Source of the DNA: CAZZKF01 sp964654995
GTDB taxonomy: Bacteria > Pseudomonadota > Alphaproteobacteria > CAZZKF01
Direction: 5' to 3'
DNA: 47,751 bases
Assembly: GCA_964654995.1 (NCBI GenBank)
Contig: CAZZKF010000012.1
Location: 1-47,751 of the forward strand
Shown: positions 10,060-19,547 of the stretch, piece after piece
Position numbering within the stretch: position 1 is the stretch's first letter
How the letters are laid out: each line of letters begins with the position of its first letter
The notes under the pieces: model-generated
The model's database searches: none
What the model was told of the DNA's origin: nothing
What the model saw: the letters and a program-made list of their open reading frames with translations, nothing else
Translations under genes and position numbers: made by a program

Positions 10060-12909
10060 TCAGGGCTGCGGCGCTGCGCCGAGCTGCTGGAGAAGGGCGC
10101 GGGCTTCGGCCACCTCATCGAACGCGGTATCGGCGCGCAAGAGCTGCTCAAGCTCGCGCCGCGCCTCGTCAGTGCGTCCGAGCGCCGCCAGCGCCGCCGC
10201 CAGGTGGTAGTGAATCTGGGGATCGGTCGCCGCCCGGGTCCGGGCCTCGCGGAGCAGCGACAGCCCCCGCGTGGCCTCGCCTTTCTGCACCAGTATCCAG
10301 CCATAGGTGTCGAGCACCAGGGCATCGTCGGGGGCCCTGGCATAGGCCCGCATGGCGAAATCGAGGGCGCGTTCATCCGCCACCTTGTGATAGAGCCAGG
10401 CGAGATTGTTGAGCACCACCGGGTTGTCCGGCACCCGGCGGTTCAGCGCCTCGTAAAGGGCGATCGCCTTGCGCAACGCGCCGGCGCGGATGTAGCCGTT
10501 GGCGAGAATCAGCCGCACCCCGTGGTCGTCGTCGTGGCCGGCCAGCCAGTTCTCGAGGAGCTTGATGCCACGCGCCAGTTGCTGGCTGCCGGCGAGAACG
10601 CGATAGAGCTCGATGGTGGCTTCGGCGCTGGCCTCGCGGGCGATGAGGCGGCGCAGCAGCCTTTCGGCTTTCCGGAATTGTCCGGCACGGCGCAGCACCC
10701 GGGCGGCGATCAGGTCGGTGGCCGGCGCTTCGGGAACGGCGGTCCGCAGGTCGGCAACCAGGGACAGCGCCTCATCGGTATTGCCGGAGCGGCTTATCAG
10801 GTCGATCAGCGCCCGCCAGGCCGGCACCATCGAGCGGTCCCAGGCGATGGCCCGGCGATAGGCGATGCGGGCGCCGGAAAGATCGCCGACCCGCTCCTGA
10901 AGCTGCCCCAGCTCGTAAAGCGCCGGACCCCGCCGGTCCGACAGCTCGACGACCTCGCGCAGCAGACCGATGGCGTCCTTGTGGCGGCCGGCCGCAAATT
11001 GAACTTCGGCGGTGAGCCGCAGCATGCGCAGATCCTGAGGATGCTGTCGGCGATAATCCTCGGCAATCCTCAGGGCCTCGTCGAATTCACCTTTTTCGGC
11101 CTGGTAGGACACCAGGCTGTACCACGGTGCCGGGTTGTCCGGATCGAGGGCCCGGGCCCGTTCCATACCGGCGATCGCGGCATCCATTTGATTGCGGGCA
11201 TGAGCGAGCTTCGCCAGTTCGACGATCGCCTGAATCTGGCGGTTATCCCAGGCCAGGATCTGGTTGTACCGGCGAATCGCGGCATCGAGATCGCCGGCCC
11301 GGGCATCGAGACGGGCAAGATTGAGATGCGCCGGCACATAGCGCGGATCGAGAGCCAGCGCATGCTCAAATCGTTTGCGGGCCTGATCGAAATCGCCGCG
11401 GCCGAGCAGCGCCGTCCCGAGAAGATTCTGGACATAGGGGACATCGGGATGACTGGACTCGATTTTCCGGGCGGTTCGAATGGCGTCATCGAAATTCCGG
11501 TTGTGAAGCTGCGCGAGCGCCAGGAAGATACCCGCCTGCAGGGACTCAGGGGCTTTTTCGAATGCTGCTTTCAGCTCGTCCACCGCCTCCCTGACCTCGC
11601 CGCTGGCCAGATACCCCAGCCCCAGTCGCATCCGTGCCGGGATCGAGTCGGGTTCCAGGCGGGCCGCCCGTATGAAATAGGCGGTTCCGCGGTCGTATTG
11701 GCCGTTCTCGATGAAGGCGGCGGCGATCATATTGAGGATGCGAACGTCGTCGGGCCGGATCGCCAGAACCTTCTTCAGTTCTTCGACCGCGGCCAGGGTG
11801 TTGCCCATGCGGATGTGCAGCGCACCGAGAATCTCGTGACCGTAGGGATCGTTGGGGCGCAGGTGGACATAGCGGGAAAGATAGGTCGTGGCTTCCTCGA
11901 AGTTCTCGAGGGCGAAGGCGATCAGTCCGTTGAGCAACACCGTCGGCGGGTGGCTTCGAAGGGTGCGCAGACTGCGCCTCTTCAGCGTCGTCGCCGCCGA
12001 TTCCAGGGCGACGCGGGCGTCCGCGTTCCGGCCCTCCCGGGCCAGCACCAGGGCGTCGAGATAATCGGCCCGGGGGTCACCGGGAATGCGGGCCCGGATT
12101 TCGGCAATCTCGGCGCGGGCCTCGTCGAGGCGTCCGAGTTCGACCAGAATCGCCGCCCGGTTGACCCGGGCCGGAACCTGATCGGGGTCGGCGTCGATGG
12201 CGGCCTGATAGGCGACCAGTGCCGCCTGCGGCTGCCGCAGATAACGCTCGATGTCGCCTTTGAGACTCCAGGCACCGGCGCTGTCGCCCGCCAGTTGCAG
12301 GGCTTTCTCGGCAAAATTCGCGGCGCCCTGAATGTTGCCCTCGATAAAGGCCACCCGGCCGAGGCCGACGAATCCGCGCGGGTCATTCGGCATCAGGCGG
12401 GTGGCCGCGAAAAAGGCGCCTTCGGCATCGTCGGGCCTGCGCAGGCCCAGAAAAGCCTCGGCGCGGAGGAGCTGGACGGTGGCTTCGACGTCGCGGCCAA
12501 GACCGGCCGGGACAATCTCGTCCACGACCTGCTCGTATTTGTCCTGCATCAGATAGGCCTTGGCCAGGGGGATGAGCAGGATGGCCTCGTCGGCGCCCAG
12601 GGACCGGGCGGTTTTCAGTTCCTTTTCCGCCGCCTCCGGGGCACCGCCCTCGAGGAGCACCCTGCCCAGCAGAATGCGGGCCGGAAGATTGTCGGGTTCG
12701 AGTTGCAGGGCATTCTTGAGGTGAATGACCGCGGTTTCCAGCTCGCCCTTGTCGGCGGCCGCCAGGGCCCGTTCATAATGCCCGCCGGCGGTCGGCTCGG
12801 CCGCCAGCGCGCCGCCGCCGGCAACCAGGCCGGCCAGCACCGTACACAGCAAGGCGCTGCGGCGCCAGCGGTTGCAGATCGATCGCTTGGCCCGCAAGCC
12901 GGGGTCCAC
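10060..12909 (-). CDS. PrsT-like tetratricopeptide repeat protein
   Basis: About 949 residues: an N-terminal hydrophobic signal-like segment (ALLCTVLAGLVAGGGALA) followed by tandem TPR units through to the C-terminus. The first repeats (AAVIHLKNALQLEPDN-like, AEKELKTARSLGADEA, LAKAYLMQDKYEQVVDEI) match the pattern of the PEP-CTERM/exosortase-associated TPR family PrsT (TIGR02917), and the length fits. Most PrsT proteins are lipoproteins; here there is no lipobox Cys after the hydrophobic stretch, so it is probably periplasmic or membrane-anchored by the signal. No exosortase or PEP-CTERM gene is visible in this window. The start is taken as GTG at 12909, after the SCP2 gene stop; an ATG at 12987 would overlap that gene. 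It sits between the SCP2 protein and the acyl-CoA synthetase in one apparent operon. Confidence 0.85.
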   Translation of the reverse strand: MDPGLRAKRSICNRWRRSALLCTVLAGLVAGGGALAAEPTAGGHYERALAAADKGELETAVIHLKNALQLEPDNLPARILLGRVLLEGGAPEAAEKELKTARSLGADEAILLIPLAKAYLMQDKYEQVVDEIVPAGLGRDVEATVQLLRAEAFLGLRRPDDAEGAFFAATRLMPNDPRGFVGLGRVAFIEGNIQGAANFAEKALQLAGDSAGAWSLKGDIERYLRQPQAALVAYQAAIDADPDQVPARVNRAAILVELGRLDEARAEIAEIRARIPGDPRADYLDALVLAREGRNADARVALESAATTLKRRSLRTLRSHPPTVLLNGLIAFALENFEEATTYLSRYVHLRPNDPYGHEILGALHIRMGNTLAAVEELKKVLAIRPDDVRILNMIAAAFIENGQYDRGTAYFIRAARLEPDSIPARMRLGLGYLASGEVREAVDELKAAFEKAPESLQAGIFLALAQLHNRNFDDAIRTARKIESSHPDVPYVQNLLGTALLGRGDFDQARKRFEHALALDPRYVPAHLNLARLDARAGDLDAAIRRYNQILAWDNRQIQAIVELAKLAHARNQMDAAIAGMERARALDPDNPAPWYSLVSYQAEKGEFDEALRIAEDYRRQHPQDLRMLRLTAEVQFAAGRHKDAIGLLREVVELSDRRGPALYELGQLQERVGDLSGARIAYRRAIAWDRSMVPAWRALIDLISRSGNTDEALSLVADLRTAVPEAPATDLIAARVLRRAGQFRKAERLLRRLIAREASAEATIELYRVLAGSQQLARGIKLLENWLAGHDDDHGVRLILANGYIRAGALRKAIALYEALNRRVPDNPVVLNNLAWLYHKVADERALDFAMRAYARAPDDALVLDTYGWILVQKGEATRGLSLLREARTRAATDPQIHYHLAAALAALGRTDEARRELEQLLRADTAFDEVAEARALLQQLGAAPQP

Positions 12910-12937
12910 CGACCCGCGCTGCGCCGGTTGCCGGAGG

Positions 12938-13240
12938 TCAGCCGCGCATGGCGTTGGCGAACTGCATGGCCACACCCATGTTGCCATCGAGCTTGAGCTT
13001 TCCGGTCATGAACGCCATCTGGGCATCGAGTGCGCCGCTCAGCACCTGCATGTAGTCGTCCAATGAAATGCGAATGGTGACGTCGGCATCGCCGTCGTCA
13101 TTGGACACGACATTGGGTTTGACCGTTCCGTCGATAAAAATGACACCATCATCGCCAAGATCGATCTTGATGGTGTTGGGCACGCCGCAGTCGTCGCCCA
13201 CCTTTTCCTTTACCAGCGCAGTTGCTTCGGCCAGGCTCAT
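12938..13240 (-). CDS. SCP2 sterol-carrier-like domain protein
   Basis: 100 residues forming a single SCP2 domain, a small fold with a hydrophobic cavity that binds lipids or acyl-CoA. Visible hallmarks: a central beta region with DGVIFIDG and DADVTIRISLDDYMQVLSG, and the C-terminal block AFMTGKLKLDGNMGVAMQF, which is the most conserved SCP2 signature. No signal peptide, so cytoplasmic. AAGGA lies about 7 nt before the ATG. It is followed by the TPR and acyl-CoA synthetase genes on the same strand, which fits a lipid-related operon, but the ligand is unknown. Confidence 0.92.
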   Translation of the reverse strand: MSLAEATALVKEKVGDDCGVPNTIKIDLGDDGVIFIDGTVKPNVVSNDDGDADVTIRISLDDYMQVLSGALDAQMAFMTGKLKLDGNMGVAMQFANAMRG

Positions 13241-13365
13241 GGTTTCCTTCCCTTGTCCTCAGGTGTGATCCGGTACGGCCACCCGCGGCCGCGTTTCCCG
13301 ACGGGGACCCTAGCATGCGCGGTGCGTTCGGTGCCAGCCCTGCGGCGGCTGCCGGCGGCAACCGT

Positions 13366-13683
13366 TCAGATCGAAAAATCAGGGGTATCGGGAGCCAGGG
13401 CGTCGCGGCCGAACTTGATGCTGGGGCCGGTGGCACGGATCCGTTCGCGGGCCGAGATCGGGGTTCGCCGGCCGGCGATTTCGGTGGCATAGACGCCGAT
13501 CACGCGGTCATCCCGTTCGGCCCGGCGCAGCAGCGCCTCGACTGCCGGTTCCTCGATGACCAGCGCGTCGTCAAGGTCGCGGCTCCACGCCAGAGGATCG
13601 CCGTCACCGCTCAAGTAAACGATATCGCCTTCCCGCAGACGATTGGCGGTTATGACCATGAAGACCTCGAATTCCTCAGTCAT
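13366..13683 (-). CDS. DUF2849 domain protein
   Basis: 105 residues. MVITANRLREGDIVYLSGDG near the N-terminus and the C-terminal ARERIRATGPSIKFG match the DUF2849 family, small alphaproteobacterial proteins usually encoded between siroheme synthase and sulfite reductase genes. No such genes are nearby, so this copy is displaced. ATG at 13683 has AGGAG 6 nt upstream and is preferred to an in-frame ATG 24 nt earlier. Biochemical function of the family is not known to me. Confidence 0.85.
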   Translation of the reverse strand: MTEEFEVFMVITANRLREGDIVYLSGDGDPLAWSRDLDDALVIEEPAVEALLRRAERDDRVIGVYATEIAGRRTPISARERIRATGPSIKFGRDALAPDTPDFSI

Positions 13684-13742
13684 CGTGTTCTCCTGAAATC
13701 CCGACAAGCCCGGTACCGGATCGTCGGCACCACCCGCATTCG

Positions 13743-13762
13743 GCGCCGGCCGCGGCCGGCGC
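13743..13762. repeat. 20-bp perfect GC palindrome
   Basis: GCGCCGGCCGCGGCCGGCGC is self-complementary over 20 bp. It lies in the 123-bp space between the AsmA-like gene and the DUF2849 gene. As RNA it could fold downstream of the AsmA-like gene, but no T-run follows, so it is only a possible terminator or processing structure. Confidence 0.5.
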
Positions 13763-13806
13763 GCCTGTTCGGCTTGCGCCCGGAGCTGCAGTGCATATAA
13801 GCGTCC

Positions 13807-14598
13807 CTAGTTGTTCTTTAACAGACCTTTGAGTTTTTTCAGGGCCTTTTTGGCCTTTTTCCTGGCCTTGGCCTCGAGGTCGCCGGTCATGGCACCCACG
13901 TTTTCCATGTCCTCGGGGCTGATGGACTGCTCCATGAGCCCTTGAAGGCCGGCCTTGGCAACCACCCGCGCGGTTGCTTCCGACAGCGCCCCGAAGATTT
14001 TTTCCGCTGTCTCCTGGGGCGTGATTCCGGCGCCTTCGCGGCCGAGGTTCTCAAGATGAATGTCGGGCAGCGACACGGTGGTCTCGCGTTGGCCGCCAAA
14101 GTCGGTGATCAGATGCACCTTGCCGCCGGTGATATCGAGCCGGGCGATGACCAGGCGCGGCCCCTCCTCGGCCGTCTCCTCGCCGGTTTCGGCGGTGGCG
14201 GGGGCGGCGGCCTCGACATGCTCGCCGATCGCCGACAGATTGCTGCCCTGCTGGTTCATCTCGATGGTCAGCTCCGGCTCGACAATGGTGATCTCGTCGA
14301 TCACCACCTCGTCCGAGAACAGCGAACCGATATCGAGCTGAACGTCGATGCGGGCCAGCCGCATGGCGTTCTTGGAGGCAAACCCCGGCGGGTTGCCGAT
14401 CACCAGATCGCTGAGCCCGGCGCGGCCGCGGCGCAGGGATATGCGCACATCTCCGAGGCTGACCGGCGCGCCCAGCACCTCTGGCCCGAAACGAATCACC
14501 GCCGTGCGCAGCAGATGGTCGGCGCGGCTGGCCATGTAAAAGGCGCCGGCGATCACCACGACCACAACTATCAGAACACCCAGGAGCAGCTTTTTCAT
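13807..14598 (-). CDS. AsmA-like membrane-anchored protein
   Basis: 263 residues: one N-terminal transmembrane helix (KKLLLGVLIVVVVVIAGAFY) and a periplasmic beta-rich region with the AsmA/DUF748-type pattern GAPVSLGDVRISLRRGRAGL, LVIGNPPGF, ARIDVQLDIGSLF and VIDEITIVEPELTIE. AsmA-like proteins act in phospholipid transport or outer-membrane homeostasis. This one is short compared with the 600+ residues of AsmA itself. The last 25 residues are Lys-rich (ARKKAKKALKKLKGLLKNN), an amphipathic basic tail of unknown use. ATG at 14598 has AAAGG upstream; the longer frame to 14661 is not supported by a ribosome site. Confidence 0.82.
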   Translation of the reverse strand: MKKLLLGVLIVVVVVIAGAFYMASRADHLLRTAVIRFGPEVLGAPVSLGDVRISLRRGRAGLSDLVIGNPPGFASKNAMRLARIDVQLDIGSLFSDEVVIDEITIVEPELTIEMNQQGSNLSAIGEHVEAAAPATAETGEETAEEGPRLVIARLDITGGKVHLITDFGGQRETTVSLPDIHLENLGREGAGITPQETAEKIFGALSEATARVVAKAGLQGLMEQSISPEDMENVGAMTGDLEAKARKKAKKALKKLKGLLKNN

Positions 14599-14694
14599 GG
14601 TTGCGAACCTTTCCCCTATCCCCCGGCCGCGCCGGATGGCGGCCGGATGCAAGGGTAGCATGGCCGGTCAGTCGAGACAAAAGCTCCGGGGTCC

Positions 14695-15534
14695 TCAGCC
14701 GGCGAGCAAACCGTAGAACATGCGCGCCGCGGTCGCCGCCAGAAACACCGCGAAGGCCCGGCGCAACAGGCGGGCGCTGATCGCATGGGCAAGCCGGGCG
14801 CCGAGCGGCGAGCACAGGGCGCTCAGGGGCACGATCAGGGCCAGGGCAATCAGATTGACGTAGCCGAGGCTGGCCGGAGGCAGGCCCGGCACGCCCCAGC
14901 CGGCGATGGCGAAACCGATGGCGCCGGGAACGCCGATCACCAGCCCCAGTGCGGCCGCCGTGCCGACGGCGCGGTGGATGGGCACGCCGAGCGCCGTGAA
15001 GATCGGCACACTGAGCGTGCCGCCGCCGATTCCCATCCAGGTCGAGACAAAGCCGACCAGGGCGGCGATGGCGGCGCCGACGGGGCCTGTAACCGCGGCA
15101 TTGGCAGCGGCTCCGGCGCCGGGCGGACCGGCATTGCCGAATCCCATCTGGGCGGCGACGAGCAGGGCGACGGTGGCGAACACGGCGGTCAGCACGGCGC
15201 CGCCCACAGGGCCGGCAAGGGCGGCGCCGAGCACCGCCCCGGTGAACACGGCGGGGCCCCAGACCCGCAGCAGGGCGCCGTCGACGGCGCCGCGGTGGTG
15301 GTGCGAGCGGGCGGATGCCAGGGCGGTGGGAATGATCGTTGCCAGCGAGGTGCCGACGGCGAGGTGCATGCGCAGCGCCTCGTCGACCCCGAACACCGGC
15401 AGCACCAGATAAAGCACCGGCACGATGACGATGCCGCCGCCAACCCCGAGCAGGCCGGCAATCACTCCGGTCGCCGCCCCGGTCAGAGCCAGGGCGATCG
15501 CGAACAGCACCAGCATCATGGGGTCGAGTTGCAC
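14695..15534 (-). CDS. TauE/SafE family sulfite/anion exporter
   Basis: 279 residues, almost entirely hydrophobic with about eight membrane segments. It has the duplicated TauE/SafE signature: GLLGVGGGIVIVPVLY in the first half and WMGIGGGTLSVPIFTALG in the second, plus HLAVGTSLATIIPTALAS and HRAVGTAAALGLVIG. The family moves sulfite, sulfoacetate or other organic anions across the inner membrane; the substrate cannot be told from sequence. The gene stands alone, divergent from the phosphofructokinase across about 210 bp that must contain both promoters. Confidence 0.9.
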   Translation of the reverse strand: MQLDPMMLVLFAIALALTGAATGVIAGLLGVGGGIVIVPVLYLVLPVFGVDEALRMHLAVGTSLATIIPTALASARSHHHRGAVDGALLRVWGPAVFTGAVLGAALAGPVGGAVLTAVFATVALLVAAQMGFGNAGPPGAGAAANAAVTGPVGAAIAALVGFVSTWMGIGGGTLSVPIFTALGVPIHRAVGTAAALGLVIGVPGAIGFAIAGWGVPGLPPASLGYVNLIALALIVPLSALCSPLGARLAHAISARLLRRAFAVFLAATAARMFYGLLAG

Positions 15535-15744
15535 CGATTGACCGCCCTTTGAATTGTGGTTAGCTATACCGGTCCGCTGCGCGACGGGCCGGCAGGGGCC
15601 GGGCTATGGTAGCGGCGCGAACCGGCCCGGCAAACTGCTTATTGGAACGCCGGTTCCGGCGGCTGCCGCCAGCTCCGGCGAGGCGGTGCCGCGGCTGCGG
15701 GCGTCGAGGATTCCCAGGGCACGACCAGGACGAGGGAGAAGACG

Positions 15745-16902
15745 ATGCGTATCGGTATTCTGACCGGCGGCGGCGACGTTCCGGGGCTCAACCCCTGCAT
15801 CAAGGCGGTGGTCACCCAGGCCCTCGATCTCGGCTGGGAGGTGATCGGCTTCCGCTGCGGCTGGGCCGGGCCGCTGCTCTATGATCCGGCCGACGACGAG
15901 GCCAGCGGCAGGCGCCATCTGATGCCGCTTGACCGTGAGCGGGTGCGCACCATCGACCGTACCGGCGGCACCATTCTGCACACCTCGCGCACCAATCCCG
16001 GCCGGGTGCAGCCCTCGAAGCTGCCGAATTTTCTCAACGGCCGGTTTCCGGTGGGCGAGGACGGGCGCATCGACTGCACGGCGCATGTGCTCGAGGTTCT
16101 GGCGCACTTGCGGCTCGATGCGCTGATCGCCATCGGCGGCGACGACACGCTGTCCTATGCCGCCCGCCTGCACCGCGAAGGCTTCACCGTCATGGCGATT
16201 CCGAAGACCATGGACAACGATGTCTTCGGCACCGATTACTGCATCGGGTTCTCGACCGCGGTGACGCGCAGCGTCGACTTCATCAACGCCCTGCGCACGC
16301 CGACCGGCAGCCACGAGCGCATCGCGGTGATCGAGCTGTTCGGCCGCTACAGCGGCGAGACGGCGCTGATTTCCGGCTATCTGGCGGGTGTCGACCGGGT
16401 GCTGATCAGCGAGGTCCCGTTCGATGTTGATCGCCTCGCCGACCTGATTCTCACCGACCGCGAGCGCAACCCCAGCAACTATGCGGTGATCGTCGTCTCG
16501 GAAGGGGCGCGGATGATCGGCGGCGAGATCGTCGAGCGCGGCGAGACCGACGCCTACGGCCACCGCAAGCTCGGCGGCATCGGCCAGATCCTCGGCGATC
16601 TGCTGCAAGAGCGCACCGGCGTCGGCATCATCCAGCAGACCCTGGCCTATCTGATGCGGGCCGGCGCGCCTGACTCGCTCGATCTCATGGTGGCCCATTC
16701 GTTCGGCACCATGGCGGTGCAGGAGCTGGTCAAGGGCCATGCCGGGCGGATGATGGCGCTGCGTGACGGCAATTACGCCACCGTGCCGGTGGATACCTGC
16801 CTCGAATCGGTCAAGCGGGTCGATGTTGACGCGCTCTATGACGCCGAAACCTATCGTCCCAAGGTGCGCGAGGTGCAGGGCAAGCCGATGTTCCTCTATT
16901 GA
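15745..16902 (+). CDS. 6-phosphofructokinase, PPi-type active site
   Basis: 385 residues, phosphofructokinase family. Key blocks: ILTGGGDVPGLN at the N-terminus, IGGDDTLSYA (Asp133-Asp134) and PKTMDND (Lys154, catalytic Asp157). ATP-using bacterial enzymes have Gly at the two discriminating positions (GGDG and PGTIDND); Asp134 and Lys154 here are the residues known to block ATP and favour pyrophosphate. The protein is therefore inferred to be diphosphate--fructose-6-phosphate 1-phosphotransferase (EC 2.7.1.90), a reversible glycolytic/gluconeogenic step. GGGAG lies 6 nt before the ATG. Its likely partner enzyme pgi is 12 kb away. Confidence 0.93.
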   Translation: MRIGILTGGGDVPGLNPCIKAVVTQALDLGWEVIGFRCGWAGPLLYDPADDEASGRRHLMPLDRERVRTIDRTGGTILHTSRTNPGRVQPSKLPNFLNGRFPVGEDGRIDCTAHVLEVLAHLRLDALIAIGGDDTLSYAARLHREGFTVMAIPKTMDNDVFGTDYCIGFSTAVTRSVDFINALRTPTGSHERIAVIELFGRYSGETALISGYLAGVDRVLISEVPFDVDRLADLILTDRERNPSNYAVIVVSEGARMIGGEIVERGETDAYGHRKLGGIGQILGDLLQERTGVGIIQQTLAYLMRAGAPDSLDLMVAHSFGTMAVQELVKGHAGRMMALRDGNYATVPVDTCLESVKRVDVDALYDAETYRPKVREVQGKPMFLY

Positions 16903-17037
16903 CCGTTTTTTGCGGCCTTGCAGGTCTGCGAGATGGCGGTTGTCTAATCCCGCAGGCGTGGTAATGTCGCGCCGTTTTTTCGACGTTGTCGGACCGGTCG
17001 AGTCTCAAGAGCGACAGCAGATCACAAGGACAAGGCG

Positions 17038-18159
<1,122 letters not shown>

Positions 18160-18312
18160 TTCGCGAGCGCTGCGACAACCGACAGGGCGAGGCCGGGCGA
18201 CGGGTAAAATCACCGCCGGACGGATTAAGAATATGGAAATCTGTCGCCCCTAAGGTTTAGGCTGTGTCGGGGCACAGCGTTTGCGGGCTGCCGCAGGGGA
18301 CCGTTCAGCGAC

Positions 18313-19494
18313 ATGGAAACGCTCAAGAATCTGGTCATCGTCGCGTCCTACTGCATCGTCAGTCTGGCGGTGGCGCTGCTGCTTCCGGTCTTCACCGACC
18401 TGTCGTCACTGGCGGCGGCGGTCGCCGGCTTCATGATCTTCGTGGTCATCGCCCAGCTGCACAGCGTCTACAACCGGCGGCTCGAGCGTGCCGATCTCGC
18501 CAATGAGTTGTTCGAGCTGCACCAGGACCAGGAAGCGGCGCTGCGCGAGATCGAGGGCCTGCGCCGCGATCTCGAGGAACTTCGTGCCCAGGTGGCCGAA
18601 GACGAAAGCCGGCAGTCCGGCAAGATCCTCGCCGAAATGAAGGTTCTGCAGTCGCTGCTGGCGCGTTTCGCGGAAAAGGCCGGCGGCGACGGCGCCCCGG
18701 CGAAGGCGCAACCGGGGCCGGATGCGGCGTCCGCCATCGTCGGCGACATCAACGAGATCGTCCGCAATGCGCTGGAGGAAAACCGGCTCGATGTCCATTT
18801 GCAGCCGATCGTCAGCCTGCCGCAGCGCAAGATGCGCCATTACGAGGTCTTCTCACGGGTTCGCGACGAGACCGGGCGGCTGATCTATCCGCCCGATTTT
18901 CTTCCCGTAGCGGAAGAATCCGGCATGATCGGCACCCTCGACAGCCTGCTGCTGTTCCGCTGCGTTCAGGTGATTCGCCAGTTGCGCGACCGGCGCCCCG
19001 ACGTGCGTTTCTTCTGCAATATTTCCGCCTCGTCGATTCGGGACGAGGATTTCTTCCAGAATTTTCTTGACTTCCTGCGCGACAACCAGAGCCTCGCCGA
19101 CCGGCTGGTGTTCGAATTCCCGCAAGGCGACGTCGGCACGCCCGACGCGACCGTCGAGCGCAACTTGCGGGCGCTGGCCAGCATCCGCTTCCAGTTCTCG
19201 ATGGACCGGGTCAGCGACCTCAGCTTCGATCCGGCGCAACTGTCGGCCGCCAACTTCAAGTTCGTCAAGGTGCCGGTCGAGCTGCTGGTCGAGGGCGGCG
19301 GCGATATCGCCAGCGCCGATCTCAAGGAGGCGTTCGGGCGCTTCAACATCGATCTCATCGCCGAGCGCATCGAGGACGAGCGCATGCTGGTCGATGTTCT
19401 CGACTACAATGTCGATTTCGGCCAGGGCTTCCTGTTCGGCGAGCCGCGCCCGGCGCGTTCCATGGACGACATGGCGGCCCGGCAGCGCGCCTGA
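18313..19494 (+). CDS. TipF-like protein with degenerate EAL domain
   Basis: 393 residues: two N-terminal transmembrane helices (about 8-50), a coiled coil (about 53-115, rich in RRDLEELRAQVAE-type heptads), then an EAL-fold domain from about 145. The catalytic signature is lost: EAL is EVF (Glu178), the usual LEITE block is FEFPQGD, the DDFG block is MDRVSD, and the LKID block is KVP. It therefore should not hydrolyse c-di-GMP but could bind it. This architecture matches TipF of Caulobacter, a c-di-GMP receptor for flagellar placement. The neighbouring convergent cheY-cheZ genes support a motility role. Orthology to TipF is inference. Confidence 0.82.
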   Translation: METLKNLVIVASYCIVSLAVALLLPVFTDLSSLAAAVAGFMIFVVIAQLHSVYNRRLERADLANELFELHQDQEAALREIEGLRRDLEELRAQVAEDESRQSGKILAEMKVLQSLLARFAEKAGGDGAPAKAQPGPDAASAIVGDINEIVRNALEENRLDVHLQPIVSLPQRKMRHYEVFSRVRDETGRLIYPPDFLPVAEESGMIGTLDSLLLFRCVQVIRQLRDRRPDVRFFCNISASSIRDEDFFQNFLDFLRDNQSLADRLVFEFPQGDVGTPDATVERNLRALASIRFQFSMDRVSDLSFDPAQLSAANFKFVKVPVELLVEGGGDIASADLKEAFGRFNIDLIAERIEDERMLVDVLDYNVDFGQGFLFGEPRPARSMDDMAARQRA

Positions 19495-19547
19495 TAGCGC
19501 CAGGCTGGAAAGTCTTGAGTGAACAAGTGGCGCGGCGCGCCCGGTCG

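Noticed and set aside
10021..12996. Long open frame antisense to the TPR gene
   Set aside because: The sense strand has regular TPR repeats; the antisense product has no domain, and its frame merely mirrors the repeats.
15554..15763. 69-codon open frame before the phosphofructokinase
   Set aside because: No ribosome site, Arg/Pro-rich shadow composition, and it overlaps the true phosphofructokinase start.
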